This document shows positions 1 through 8,521 of a stretch of DNA of 64,000 nt, in pieces; the first letter of the stretch is position 1; every line of letters starts with the position of its first letter. A program made the position numbers and the translations under genes. Origin of the DNA: Pseudarthrobacter oxydans (GTDB taxonomy: Bacteria; Actinomycetota; Actinomycetes; Actinomycetales; Micrococcaceae); contig NZ_JAUSSN010000004.1 in NCBI RefSeq assembly GCF_030812335.1, positions 372,001 through 436,000 on the forward strand. Direction: 5' to 3'. Under the pieces are notes generated by a model, which saw only the letters and a program-made list of their open reading frames with translations, was not told where the DNA came from and did no database searches.

Positions 1-114
1 GAAGGCCGATTCCATGGTCACCTGTTGGTCAAGCAGCATGCCGGTGAGCAGCGCAAACGCGTCATCGCTCAGTAGTTTGTCCGCCGCGGGATCCCCTGTG
101 ATGTGCAGTTCCAT
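1..114 (-). CDS. HhH-GPD family DNA glycosylase (N-terminal fragment, runs off the window)
   Basis: Only the first 38 codons are inside the window, and the gene continues past position 1. The fragment starts MELHITGDPAADKLLSDDAF and continues LLTGMLLDQQVTMESAF, which resembles the N-terminus of actinobacterial HhH-GPD base-excision repair proteins; the 'LLDQQV' stretch is typical of 3-methyladenine or uracil glycosylase-like members. I chose the ATG at 114 over the one at 123 because a GGATGGG stretch lies at ribosome-site distance from it. The next gene, proC, lies upstream on the same strand. Family assignment rests on this short N-terminus only and the catalytic hairpin is not visible. Confidence 0.6.
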   Translation of the reverse strand, partial: MELHITGDPAADKLLSDDAFALLTGMLLDQQVTMESAF

Positions 115-171
115 GGGTCCCATCCTGCCACCCGGTGCGGTCCGCGTCATGGGTTGCGCCTGCGTTTGCCG

Positions 172-1005
172 CTAGCCGAGCTGTTTGGTGATCTCCGCGG
201 CGCGTTCGGCGGCGGCGCGGGCGCCGTCGGCGATGATCGCGGGCAGGCCGCGCGCGTCAAAGGTCGCGATGGCGCGCTCGGTGGTGCCGTTGGGGCTCGT
301 GACAGCCTTGCGCAGCGCCGCCGCATCCGCGCCCGCCTCGGCCAGCATCAGGCCCGCCCCGGCGACGGTTTCCCGGGCAATCAGCAGCGACAGCTCACGG
401 TCCAGTCCGAGTACGACGCCGGCGTCCGCCATCGCTTCGGCCAGGTAGAACGCGTACGCGGGGCCGGAGCCGCTGATCGCGGACAGCGCGTCGACCTGGT
501 CTTCCGGGATTTCGACGACGGTGCCCGCCGAGGCCAGCAGGTCCTTGGCGAGCTGGAGCTGCGCCGGGGAACAGTGCGTGCCCGGCGACACGGAAATGAC
601 GCCCCGGCCCAGCTGCGCCGGGGTGTTGGGCATGCTCCGGATCACGGGCTGGCCGGCCGGCAGGGCCGCTTCCAGCTGCTCCAGCGACACGGCGGCGGCG
701 ACGCTGATGACGATCGTGTCCCGTGCCAGCGAGTCGCCGATCTCACGGGCCAGGTCCGCGATGCCTACGGGCTTGACGCCCAGGATCACGACGCCGGAGC
801 CGGTGGCCGCCTGTTTGTTGTTCTCCGGCTCTTCGGCGCCGGCGATGGCTGTGATGCCGTGATGCCGTTTGGCCAGCTGGTCGGCGCGTTCGGCGCGGCG
901 GACGGTGGCGACAATGTCCGCCGGGTCAGTGCCGCCGGCGATCAGGCCGCCCATGATGGCCTCGTTCATTGATCCACAGCCCAGGAATGCGATTCGGTTA
1001 CTCAT
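172..1005 (-). CDS. proC: Pyrroline-5-carboxylate reductase
   Basis: This enzyme carries out the last step of proline synthesis: NAD(P)H-dependent reduction of pyrroline-5-carboxylate to proline in the cytoplasm. The 277-residue protein has the family's usual length. The N-terminal Rossmann fold begins MSNRIAFLGCGSMNEAIMGG, with the nucleotide-binding glycines at residues 9-11. The C-terminal helical dimerisation domain carries ISGSGPAYAF around residue 160 and the conserved LRKAVTSPNGTTERAI signature near residue 235. It is followed on the same strand by the glycosylase fragment and preceded by an ECF sigma factor gene, so it is probably its own transcription unit. Nothing is truncated or unusual. 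Confidence 0.95.
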   Translation of the reverse strand: MSNRIAFLGCGSMNEAIMGGLIAGGTDPADIVATVRRAERADQLAKRHHGITAIAGAEEPENNKQAATGSGVVILGVKPVGIADLAREIGDSLARDTIVISVAAAVSLEQLEAALPAGQPVIRSMPNTPAQLGRGVISVSPGTHCSPAQLQLAKDLLASAGTVVEIPEDQVDALSAISGSGPAYAFYLAEAMADAGVVLGLDRELSLLIARETVAGAGLMLAEAGADAAALRKAVTSPNGTTERAIATFDARGLPAIIADGARAAAERAAEITKQLG

Positions 1006-1207
1006 GCCCCCATCATTGCAGTCCGGCCCGATTCCCAGCCAGCTCCCATCTTCAGGTCAGGGTCTTCACAAACTCCGGAACTAACGTGGTGGTTACCTCA
1101 TTGAGGGTGCGAGTGATGCGGCAGGCATGCGGATGTCTGCCCGGCACCGGTGGACTGCAGCGGGTTTCCCCCATTTTCCCGCAGCGGAACGCCGGTGCCT
1201 TTCGCCG

Positions 1208-2638
1208 TTAACGGGCAGCTCCGCCCGGGCCGGTTTCAGGCAGCCACGTCTCACGCAGCCGGGACTCAAGCAGCCGGGACTCAAGGAATGTCCGGTCGGC
1301 GGCGTTTCCGGCCAGCTGCAGCGCAGCGTCGTACGCGGCGACGGCCTCATCGATGCGGCCCAGCCGGGCCAGGAAGTCGGCGCGGACGGCGTGGAACGGG
1401 GAGTAGCCCTCGAGCCCGAGCGCGTCGACGAGGCGCAGGGCAGGTTCCGGGCCCTCCAGCTCGGCCAGGGCGACCGCCCGGTTGAGGGCCACGACCGGTC
1501 CGGGCGCGAGTTCGAGGAGCCGGTCGTACAGCCGGAGGATCTGGCGCCAGTCCGTAGCGCCGCCGTCGGGCGCATCGCTGTGGACCGCGCTGATGGCCGC
1601 CTGGAGCTGGTACGGTCCGGGCTGGTTCCGCCGCAGGCACTGCCGCACCAGGTCCTGGCCCTCCGCGATCAGGGCACGGTCCCACAAGCGCCGGTCCTGG
1701 TCCGCCAGGAGCACGGGGCCGCCGCCGGCTTCCCGCGCGGCGCGCCGTGACTCGGTCAGCAGCATCAGGGCCAGCAGGCCCTTCACTTCTGCTTCGTCCG
1801 GCATCAGCGCGGCCAGCAGCCGGCCCAGCCTGATCGCTTCCGCGCAGAGGTCCGCCCGGATGGGCGGACCACCGGAGCTGGAACTGTAGCCCTCGTTGAA
1901 GATGAGGTACACCACCGCAAGGACCGGCGGCAGGCGCGCCGGAAGGTCCGCCCCGTGCGGCACCCGGTACGGAATCCCGGCCTCCCGGATTTTCGCCTTG
2001 GCCCGGACCAGGCGCTGGGCCAAGGTGGTTTCCGGCACCAGGAAGGCGTGGGCGATTTCCGCCGTCGTGAGACCGCCCAGCAGCCGCAGCGTCAGAGCCA
2101 CCTGGGCGTTGGTGGCGAGGGCCGGGTGGCAGCAGGTGAACATCAGCCGCAGCCTGTCATCGTCCACCGTGCCCTCCCTTGAGAGTTCAGTGATCACGAG
2201 TTCCTCGGGCGTCGGTTCTGCCGGGGACCTGGCGGCCTGCAGCTGCGCGGCCTGAAGCTGTTTGTCGCCGCGTCCGGCTTCCCGGCGCAGCCGGTCGGTC
2301 GCCCGGTTCCTGGCAGTGGTGATGATCCAGCCCGCGGGGCTTGGCGGGAGGCCGGTGGAGGGCCAGTGCCGGACGGCGAGGGTGAAGGCGTCCTGGACGG
2401 CGTCCTCGGCGGCGTCGATATCCCCGAGCACACGGGTCAGGACGGCGACGGCCCGCCCGTATTCCTTCCGGAAGACGCCGGCGATGCCCGCCTCCGCCGC
2501 GGGCGCCCCGGCGGGTCCCTGCGGCGCGGACTCGGGTGTCCCGGCGGACTCGGGCGGCGGCTCGGGCTCGAGTTGCCCGGCCTCCTCCGGTGCCCCGGCG
2601 GATTCGGGCGGCGGCCGGGACCCTGTTTCGCGGACCAT
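1208..2638 (-). CDS. ECF42-type RNA polymerase sigma factor with C-terminal TPR-like domain
   Basis: This is a 476-residue extracytoplasmic-function sigma factor. After a low-complexity Pro/Glu/Ser-rich N-terminus (about residues 1-50) come sigma region 2 (AEDAVQDAFTLAVRHW near residue 80) and region 4, a helix-turn-helix around LTTAEIAHAFLVPETTLAQR near residue 190. The remaining 230 residues form a helical TPR-like extension with RADLCAEAIRLGRLL and LNRAVALAELEGP. That long C-terminal domain, and the DGPF/YCII gene 12 bp upstream on the same strand, are the hallmarks of group ECF42, which lacks a classical anti-sigma factor. The C-terminus contains two copies of a 15-bp direct repeat (1256-1270 and 1271-1285). 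The ATG at 2638 has a weak ribosome site; GTG codons just downstream are alternatives. Target promoters are unknown. Confidence 0.88.
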   Translation of the reverse strand: MVRETGSRPPPESAGAPEEAGQLEPEPPPESAGTPESAPQGPAGAPAAEAGIAGVFRKEYGRAVAVLTRVLGDIDAAEDAVQDAFTLAVRHWPSTGLPPSPAGWIITTARNRATDRLRREAGRGDKQLQAAQLQAARSPAEPTPEELVITELSREGTVDDDRLRLMFTCCHPALATNAQVALTLRLLGGLTTAEIAHAFLVPETTLAQRLVRAKAKIREAGIPYRVPHGADLPARLPPVLAVVYLIFNEGYSSSSGGPPIRADLCAEAIRLGRLLAALMPDEAEVKGLLALMLLTESRRAAREAGGGPVLLADQDRRLWDRALIAEGQDLVRQCLRRNQPGPYQLQAAISAVHSDAPDGGATDWRQILRLYDRLLELAPGPVVALNRAVALAELEGPEPALRLVDALGLEGYSPFHAVRADFLARLGRIDEAVAAYDAALQLAGNAADRTFLESRLLESRLRETWLPETGPGGAAR

Positions 2639-2650
2639 TTTCTGGCGCGC

Positions 2651-2992
2651 CTAGTGCTGGACGGGTCGCACTTCGATGGGAAGGGTAGTGGCGCGGGCCA
2701 GCTTTTCGGCCCAGCCGAGGGCGGCGTCGAGGTCCGCGGCCTCGATGACGGTGAACCCGCCGAGGTGCTCCTTGGCTTCGGCGAAGGGACCATCAGTGAT
2801 GAGCACCTCGCTGCCCTGCTGCCGCACGACGGTGGCGGCCTCGGCGGGATGCAGCCCGGCCCCGAACACCCAGGCGCCGGCTTCCTCCATCTCGCGGTTC
2901 AGGGCCTCGACGTCCCGCATGATCGGCTCCAGGAATTCCGGGGCCGGGGCGGGGCCATCGGGCTGGTAGACGCTGAGCAGGTACTGTGCCAT
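2651..2992 (-). CDS. DGPF-domain (YCII-related) protein, partner of the ECF42 sigma factor
   Basis: This is a small 113-residue protein of the YCII/DGPF family with the diagnostic ITDGPFAEAKEHLGGF segment around residue 60. It folds as a ferredoxin-like dimer in known relatives; the biochemical role is unproven. I set the start at ATG 2992 (MAQYLLSVYQPDGP) because AAGGAGG sits 7 nt upstream, although the reading frame stays open 16 codons further. The stop is 12 bp before the sigma-factor start, so the two genes are almost certainly co-transcribed. In other actinobacteria DGPF genes are the usual neighbours, and often the targets, of ECF42 sigma factors. Confidence 0.9.
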   Translation of the reverse strand: MAQYLLSVYQPDGPAPAPEFLEPIMRDVEALNREMEEAGAWVFGAGLHPAEAATVVRQQGSEVLITDGPFAEAKEHLGGFTVIEAADLDAALGWAEKLARATTLPIEVRPVQH

Positions 2993-3108
2993 GGTGCTGT
3001 CCTCCTTGACGATTCGGCCGGTCCTGTACCGGCCTCTCACCTACTAGACGAACGGACTGCCCCCGGATCGACACATCCCTCCCGGGACTCAGGCCTGAGG
3101 GGAAGCCG

Positions 3109-4152
3109 TCACCGGGCGCCGGCTGATTCGGATTTCGATGCGTCCGGCGCCTCTGAATCAGGTGACTGCGGCCTTGTGGGGTGGTCGGTCTGGGTCACAT
3201 GGGGTGCGGGGTCCAGCGGCCCCTCGAAGACCAGCTGATCCAGCCGGCGGAGGATCAGGCCTTCGCGGAGTGCCCAGGGGCAGATCTCTATGCTCGGAAA
3301 CTCGAACATCTCCAGGGCCGCTTCCGCCACCAGGGCCCCTGCCAGAAGCTGGGGGGCGCGGGCTTCGGAGACACCGGGCAGGCTCAGCCGGTCCTCCACC
3401 TCCATCGCCGAGATGCGCTGTGCCCATAGGCCCAGGTCCGTGGCGAACAGTTCCCGCTTGACGTAGGGGCCCGCGGCGCTGGGCGCGGCGCCGGCGACCC
3501 GGGCCAGCGAGCGGAAGGTCTTGGAGGTCCCCGCGACGTGGTTTGCCTTGCCGAGCTTCGCGAAGTCGCGCACCACCGGCTTGAGTGTGGTCCGGATATA
3601 GCGGCGGAGTTCCTTCACGCTCTTGGCCGAGGGCGGGTCCTCCTGCAGCCAGTCCCGGGTGAGCCGGCTCGCTCCGAGCGGGACGGAGGTCGCGAGTTCG
3701 GGGAGTTCATCCTCCCCGTAGGCCATCTCGAAGGAGCCGCCGCCGATGTCGAGGTTCAGGATGGGTCCGGCGCCCCAGCCGTACCAGCGGCGGACCGCGA
3801 AGAACGTCATCGAGGCCTCTTCGCTGCCGGTCAGTTCCCGCAGCGTCACGGTGGTCTCATGCTTGACCCGTGCCAGCACTTCCGGGCCGTTGGTGGCCTC
3901 GCGGATGGCGGAGGTACAGAACGCCAGCAGGTCTTCGGCCTTGTGCTTGGCCGCGAATTCCCACGCTTCGAGGACGAATTCGATCAGCTCATGCTGGCCG
4001 GCGTCGTTGATGCTGCCGTCGCTCTCGAGGAACTGCACGAGGGAGAGCGGGCGCTTGTGCGAGGCGAACGGCACAGGGCGCGCACCGGGGTGGGCATCCA
4101 CGAGCAGGAGGTGGACGGTGTTTGATCCAATATCGAGGACGCCAAGACGCAT
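3109..4152 (-). CDS. Ppx/GppA family phosphatase (exopolyphosphatase)
   Basis: The enzyme probably hydrolyses inorganic polyphosphate, or pppGpp, in the cytoplasm. The 347-residue protein has the ASKHA-type ATPase fold. Phosphate-1 motif LDIGSNTVHLLLVD occupies residues 6-19. Phosphate-2 motif NLDIGGGSFEMAYG lies near residue 155. It is the short actinobacterial form, lacking the C-terminal helical domains of the 500-residue E. coli enzymes. The final 25 residues are acidic and polar, probably disordered. The start looks leaderless: a minus-strand AATAAT box (4159-4164) lies exactly 6 nt before the ATG. It sits between the DGPF gene and an SseB-like gene on the same strand. Confidence 0.9.
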   Translation of the reverse strand: MRLGVLDIGSNTVHLLLVDAHPGARPVPFASHKRPLSLVQFLESDGSINDAGQHELIEFVLEAWEFAAKHKAEDLLAFCTSAIREATNGPEVLARVKHETTVTLRELTGSEEASMTFFAVRRWYGWGAGPILNLDIGGGSFEMAYGEDELPELATSVPLGASRLTRDWLQEDPPSAKSVKELRRYIRTTLKPVVRDFAKLGKANHVAGTSKTFRSLARVAGAAPSAAGPYVKRELFATDLGLWAQRISAMEVEDRLSLPGVSEARAPQLLAGALVAEAALEMFEFPSIEICPWALREGLILRRLDQLVFEGPLDPAPHVTQTDHPTRPQSPDSEAPDASKSESAGAR

Positions 4153-4216
4153 AGTGTCATTATTGCCCCCGGGAACGCGGCCCGCCTAACGGGCCGGCCG
4201 CGCCCCGAACATCGGC

Positions 4217-4666
4217 TTAGGCCTGACCGTCCGGGCCGGACTCGTCTTCGGGCTCGTCGGCGGGCTTGAAGTCGCGCCGGATGTTCGCCACGCCTTCCGG
4301 ATCGATTTCGAAGCCGAAGGCTGCGCCGGGGTTGATGACCATGCCGAGGTCATCGCCGAGGTTGCCCAGGATCGCGGCGCCCTGGGTGCCGAGCACGTTG
4401 GGGGCGGCGGCCAGGTACTGCTCGGTGACGCGGCTCGGGTGGGAGAACACGGCCAGGACAGGCTTCCCGGCGGAGTTGGCGAGCACCAGCGGCTCGACCT
4501 GGGAATCGGCGCCCTCGAGCGCGTCGGAGCTGACGATGTAGACCTCGTTGTTGAGGAAGGCCAGGATGACGTCAACGGGGTTGGCGTCGGGCTCCTCCCC
4601 CTTGGCAAGCTGCTCTTCGAGGTCGTTCAGCGGCTGGAGGTCCAAGTGATCGGGCTGTTCAGTCAT
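4217..4666 (-). CDS. SseB family protein
   Basis: This is an acidic 149-residue cytoplasmic protein. The middle matches the SseB N-terminal domain: NDLEEQLAKGEEP, then DVILAFLNNEVYIVSSD, then LVLANSAGKPVLAVFSHPSR (residues about 25-90), and a C-terminal half with GMVINPGAAFGFEID. The start is ATG 4666 (MTEQPDHLDLQPL); an upstream in-frame ATG adds 12 residues without a better ribosome site. Actinobacterial SseB-like proteins are mostly of unknown function; the name comes from an E. coli protein linked to serine sensitivity. It lies between ppx and topA on the same strand, separated from topA by a long palindromic element. Confidence 0.8.
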   Translation of the reverse strand: MTEQPDHLDLQPLNDLEEQLAKGEEPDANPVDVILAFLNNEVYIVSSDALEGADSQVEPLVLANSAGKPVLAVFSHPSRVTEQYLAAAPNVLGTQGAAILGNLGDDLGMVINPGAAFGFEIDPEGVANIRRDFKPADEPEDESGPDGQA

Positions 4667-4721
4667 GTCTCTACTCGACCACGTTTGCGGGCGGGTCCGC
4701 AATTCCTAACTCGTCCCCGCT

Positions 4722-4856
4722 GCCCAAACCGGAGTGATCCGGCAGCGTGCGTCTAAGCGAGGGCCCCGCCGTCAGGGTTCCCTGTCCGAGCTTGCGAGGA
4801 GAGGGGGACGGCGGGGAGGAACGAGCGAGCACGCAGAGGATTGCTCCGGTTTGGGC
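4722..4856. repeat. Long interrupted palindrome between topA and the SseB gene
   Basis: Outer arms are perfect 13-bp complements: GCCCAAACCGGAG (4722-4734) and CTCCGGTTTGGGC (4844-4856). Inside them, GCGTGC (4745-4750) pairs with GCACGC (4829-4834), and CCCCGCCGTC (4764-4773) pairs with GACGGCGGGG (4807-4816). The nested arms make a single hairpin of about 135 nt that fills nearly the whole gap. It could be a mobile palindromic element (REP/MITE-like), an RNA hairpin processed between topA and the SseB gene, or a terminator; no T-run follows it. Confidence 0.75.
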
Positions 4857-4864
4857 GGCACCCC

Positions 4865-7591
4865 CTACTTCTTGGCGGCAGCCTTGCGGGCCGGGGCCTT
4901 GCGCGCCGTCGTCGTGCGCTTGACCGGGCCCTTGGCGCGCTTCTCCGCGAGGAGTTCGACGGCCTGTTCCCGGGTGAGCTCCTCCAGCGAGGTGGAGCGC
5001 GGCACGGTGATGTTGGTGACGCCGTCGGTGATGTACGGGCCGAAGCGGCCTTCCTTCACCACGATGTTCTTCTCCGAGACCGGGTCCGGACCGAATTCGG
5101 CCAGCGGCGCGACGGCGGCGCGGGCGCCGCGCTGTTTGGGCTGGGAGTAAATCTCCAGGGCCTGCTCCAGCGTGATCGTGAAGATTTCCTCTTCCGAACC
5201 GATGGACCGGGAGTCCGTGCCCTTCTTCAGGTACGGGCCGAAGCGGCCGTTCTGCACCGTGATCGGGTTGCCTTCGGCGTCCTGGCCGAGCACCCGGGGC
5301 AGGCTCATCAGCTGCAGGGCCTCGTCCAGGGTGATGGTGTCCACGCTCATCGAGGCGAACAGCGAGCCGGTGCGGGGCTTGGCCTTCACCGGCTTCTTCG
5401 GCGGCTTGGGCTTGCCGTTCTTGTAGTACTCGACCGGCTGGTTGGCGATCTGTTCCTCGGTCATCTCCGGGATGACCTCGGTGACGTAGGCGCCGTAGCG
5501 GCCGTTCTTGGCGACGACGGTGTGCCCGGTGTGCGGGTCCGCGCCGAGCACCCGCTCCTCGGGGGCGGCGGTTTCCATCAGCTCGACCGCCTTGGCCGCG
5601 GTGAGCTCATCCGGGGCCAGGTCCTCAGGGACGTTGGCGCGGGCGGCCTCAACCACTTCGCCGGTCTTCGGATCGACCGTGGGGACGGAGCTCTCCAGGT
5701 ACGGTCCGAACTTGCCGACCCGCAGGGTGATGCCCTCGGTGATCGGGATGGAGTTGATTTCGCGGGCGTCGATCTCGCCGAGGTTGTTGACGATGCTCAG
5801 CAGCCCGGGGTTGGAGTCCTCGCCGAAGTAGAAGTGCTTGAGCCAGGCGGGTCCCTCGGCCTGGCCGTTGGCGATCTTGTCCAGGTCCGCTTCCATGTCG
5901 GCCGTGAACTCGTAGTCCACGTAGTCGTGGAAGTGCTGTTCGAGCAGCCGGATCACGGAGAACGCGATCCAGCTCGGGACCAACGCGGAGCCCTGCTTCC
6001 GGACGTAGCCGCGGTCCTGGATGGTGGAAATGGTGGAGGCATACGTCGACGGGCGGCCGATGCCCTTCTTTTCCAGCTCGGCGGTCAGCGACGCTTCGGT
6101 GAAGCGCGGCGGCGGGGACGTCTCGTGCCCGATGGCGGCAATCTCCGAGGCGGTGAGCGCGTCGTCCTTGGCCACGTTCGGCAGCCGGCGGGCCTCGTCG
6201 GATTCGTCGTCGCCGCGGCTTTCGTCCTTGCCCTCTTCGTAGGCGGCGAGGAAGCCGGGGAAGGTGATGACGGTGCCGGAGGCCGAGAACTCGGCGTCGC
6301 GGCCGTCGGCAGCGATGGCGCCGAGGCGGATCGTGGCGGTGGAGCCCTTGGCGTCGGCCATCTGCGAGGCGACGGTGCGCTTCCAGATCAGCTCGTAGAG
6401 CCGGAACTCGTCGCCGGAGAGCTGCTTGGCCACCTGGGCCGGGGTGCGGAACGAGTCACCGGCGGGGCGGATGGCCTCGTGGGCCTCCTGCGCGTTCGCG
6501 GCCTTGCCGCTGTAGACGCGCGGGGAGGCGGGAACGTATTCCGGGCCGTACAGCTCGGAGGCCTGGCGCCGCGCGGCCGTGACGGCCTCGTTGCTCAGCG
6601 CGGAGGAGTCCGTACGCATATAGGTGATGTAGCCGTTTTCGTACAGCCGCTGCGCCACCTGCATGGTGCTCTTGGAGGAAAAGCGCAGCTTGCGGCCGGC
6701 CTCCTGCTGCAGCGTCGAGGTCGTGAACGGCGCGGCCGGGCGGCGGGTGTACGGCTTGGTGTCGACGGAGCGGACCCGGAAGTCGGCGTCCTGCAGGCCG
6801 GCGGCGAGGGAGGTGGCGAGGTCCTGGTTGAGGTGCACGGCGTTGCGGGAGGTGAGCTCGCCACTGTCGTTGAAGTCACGGCCGCTGGCGACCTTGGCGC
6901 CGTCGACCATGGCCAGTTTGGCCTTGAACGAGCCGGACCCGGCGCCGAACTGGCCGGTCAGGTCCCAGTAGGAGGCCGATTTGAAGGCCATCCGCTCACG
7001 CTCGCGGTCCACGACCATGCGGGTCACGACGGACTGCACGCGGCCGGCGGAGAGGCCTCGGGCCACCTTGCGCCACAGCACCGGGGAGATCTCGTAGCCG
7101 TAGAGGCGGTCCAGCACACGCCGGGTTTCCTGCGCGTCCACGAGGTCCTGGTCGACGTCGCGCAGGTTGTCCATGGCGCGGTGGATGGCTTCCTTGGTGA
7201 TTTCACCGAAGGTCATCCGGTAGACCGGCACCTTGGGCTTGAGCACTTCGAGCAGGTGCCACGCGATGGCCTCGCCCTCGCGGTCCCCATCGGTTGCGAG
7301 ATAGAGAGCGTCAGCGTCTTTGAGCTGGGCCTTGAGCTCGGCGACCTTTTTCTTCTTGTCCGGGGACACCACGTAGTACGGCTTGAAGTCGTTATCAACG
7401 TCGACGGCGAACTTGCCCACCGAGGTCTTCTTCAGCTCCGCCGGCAGTTCCGACGGCTGCGGGAGGTCGCGGATGTGACCGATGGAGGCCTCAACGATGA
7501 AGCCCTCGCCGAGGTACTTGGCGATGGTCTTGCTCTTGGCGGGAGACTCCACAATCACGAGTTTCTTACCGGTTTTGGCCTTGCTTGGCAC
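4865..7591 (-). CDS. topA: DNA topoisomerase I (type IA)
   Basis: This enzyme relaxes negative supercoils by a single-strand passage reaction. The start is GTG 7591 (VPSKAKTGKKLVIVESPAKS), preceded by GTAGGAG at good distance; an open frame 14 codons upstream is not needed. The 908-residue protein has an N-terminal Toprim domain (LVIVESPAKSKTIAKYLG, then YLATDGDREGEAIAWHLL), the AGRVQSVVTRMVVDRE segment, and the catalytic tyrosine in ENGYITYMRTDSS near residue 326. Four C-terminal topoisomerase repeats carry FGPYL, YGAYV, FGPYL and FGPYI. The protein ends in a Lys/Arg/Ala-rich tail (ARKAPARKAAAKK), as in mycobacterial TopA, where the tail helps strand passage. The classical zinc-ribbon cysteines of proteobacterial enzymes are absent, as expected for actinobacteria. 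Confidence 0.97.
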   Translation of the reverse strand: MPSKAKTGKKLVIVESPAKSKTIAKYLGEGFIVEASIGHIRDLPQPSELPAELKKTSVGKFAVDVDNDFKPYYVVSPDKKKKVAELKAQLKDADALYLATDGDREGEAIAWHLLEVLKPKVPVYRMTFGEITKEAIHRAMDNLRDVDQDLVDAQETRRVLDRLYGYEISPVLWRKVARGLSAGRVQSVVTRMVVDRERERMAFKSASYWDLTGQFGAGSGSFKAKLAMVDGAKVASGRDFNDSGELTSRNAVHLNQDLATSLAAGLQDADFRVRSVDTKPYTRRPAAPFTTSTLQQEAGRKLRFSSKSTMQVAQRLYENGYITYMRTDSSALSNEAVTAARRQASELYGPEYVPASPRVYSGKAANAQEAHEAIRPAGDSFRTPAQVAKQLSGDEFRLYELIWKRTVASQMADAKGSTATIRLGAIAADGRDAEFSASGTVITFPGFLAAYEEGKDESRGDDESDEARRLPNVAKDDALTASEIAAIGHETSPPPRFTEASLTAELEKKGIGRPSTYASTISTIQDRGYVRKQGSALVPSWIAFSVIRLLEQHFHDYVDYEFTADMEADLDKIANGQAEGPAWLKHFYFGEDSNPGLLSIVNNLGEIDAREINSIPITEGITLRVGKFGPYLESSVPTVDPKTGEVVEAARANVPEDLAPDELTAAKAVELMETAAPEERVLGADPHTGHTVVAKNGRYGAYVTEVIPEMTEEQIANQPVEYYKNGKPKPPKKPVKAKPRTGSLFASMSVDTITLDEALQLMSLPRVLGQDAEGNPITVQNGRFGPYLKKGTDSRSIGSEEEIFTITLEQALEIYSQPKQRGARAAVAPLAEFGPDPVSEKNIVVKEGRFGPYITDGVTNITVPRSTSLEELTREQAVELLAEKRAKGPVKRTTTARKAPARKAAAKK

Positions 7592-7773
7592 GGTGCTCCT
7601 ACAGAAAAAGGTTGCTCGGGCAGATGCGCCCATACCCGCCTAGTTCACCATATTTTGCGGATTCCCGCGCATCCAGCCCCAAACGGAGGGCCCCCGGGCA
7701 CGACTTCCGGACGTAATGAACCCCCGCCAGGCAGGCCTCCGCCGGGCCCGGCCGGGGCGGGCCCGCGCCGCTG

Positions 7774-8442
7774 TCAGGCGGGGCTGCCGGAAGGCTTCGC
7801 CGGAGGCTTTCCGCGGTCATCCGGGATCATCGACCACAGGGTCGCCATCCGCTCGGCCCCGTCGGGGACCTGGTCCGGATCCTCCAGATCGTAGTCCCGC
7901 AGCAGCTCGAAGAGCCGGTTGTTCAGTTCCTCCCGCTGGTCCGGGGTCAGATAGAGCAGATTGCTGGCCAGCACCACGGAGGAGGGCCCGTCCACGGCCT
8001 CGCCGCGCTGGCGCTGCTCGTCCCTGGTCTTGGCGTAGGCGTTGACGCGCCGGCGGTAGGCGTCCAGTTCAAGATCCAGCACGGCGAATTCGGGGCTCGC
8101 CACCCCGCCGCCCGAGTTGATGGTGAAGTCGGTGCCCGCGGCTTTCCAGCGGCGCTCCCGCGCGTCGCCGGCGGTGGCGGCCGGGACCACGATGCCCCAC
8201 TTCTGCAGCGCGCGCAGGTGGTAGCTCATGGCGCTCGGGGTGAGGCCGGTCTGCGCGGCGAGTTCGGTGGCGGTCCGGCTCACCTGGGTTGAATACAGTT
8301 CGGAGATGACTTCCAGCCGGGCGGCGTGGGCCAGCGCCCGGATCGCTTTCGGGTCGGTGATCTCCACTTTCTTCTCCGGGCGCTGCCGGCGTTTGGGCGC
8401 CGGAGGGACCGGTGACTCCGCCATTGGGGTTTCTGCATTCAC
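7774..8442 (-). CDS. ArsR-family winged-helix transcriptional regulator
   Basis: This is a 222-residue DNA-binding protein. Residues 28-100 form an ArsR-type winged helix: DPKAIRALAHAARLEVISEL, then the recognition region SRTATELAAQTGLTPSAMSY, then HLRALQKWGIV. The N-terminus is basic (RRQRPEKKVEI). The C-terminal half is not a metal-binding ArsR; no cysteine pair is seen. It resembles the effector part of regulators found beside drug exporters. The gene is divergent from an MFS exporter, with only about 80 bp between, so it probably represses that gene and itself. The N-terminal ATG at 8442 is used; ATG at codon 7 is an alternative. Confidence 0.88.
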   Translation of the reverse strand: MNAETPMAESPVPPAPKRRQRPEKKVEITDPKAIRALAHAARLEVISELYSTQVSRTATELAAQTGLTPSAMSYHLRALQKWGIVVPAATAGDARERRWKAAGTDFTINSGGGVASPEFAVLDLELDAYRRRVNAYAKTRDEQRQRGEAVDGPSSVVLASNLLYLTPDQREELNNRLFELLRDYDLEDPDQVPDGAERMATLWSMIPDDRGKPPAKPSGSPA

Positions 8443-8484
8443 ACCACCAGTCTACCGAGCTCCGCCAAACTATGAAAGAAATGC

Positions 8485-8514
8485 TTGACACCAAAATGTA
8501 CCGCAGAGTAGCTT
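8485..8514 (+). promoter_or_regulatory. Promoter of the MFS gene (leaderless)
   Basis: A perfect TTGACA (8485-8490), an 18-bp spacer and TAGCTT (8509-8514) lie 7 nt upstream of the MFS ATG. The transcript would start at, or within a base of, the start codon. The ArsR operator presumably overlaps this region, but I could not identify a clear palindrome. Confidence 0.6.
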
Positions 8515-8521
8515 GCTATTT

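Noticed and set aside
7592..7633. 14-codon longer topA start
   Set aside because: GTG 7591 has a strong ribosome site and matches the family start.
4841..7894. 1017-residue open frame on the + strand
   Set aside because: It is antisense to topA; no homology-like motifs, and high GC creates long antisense frames.
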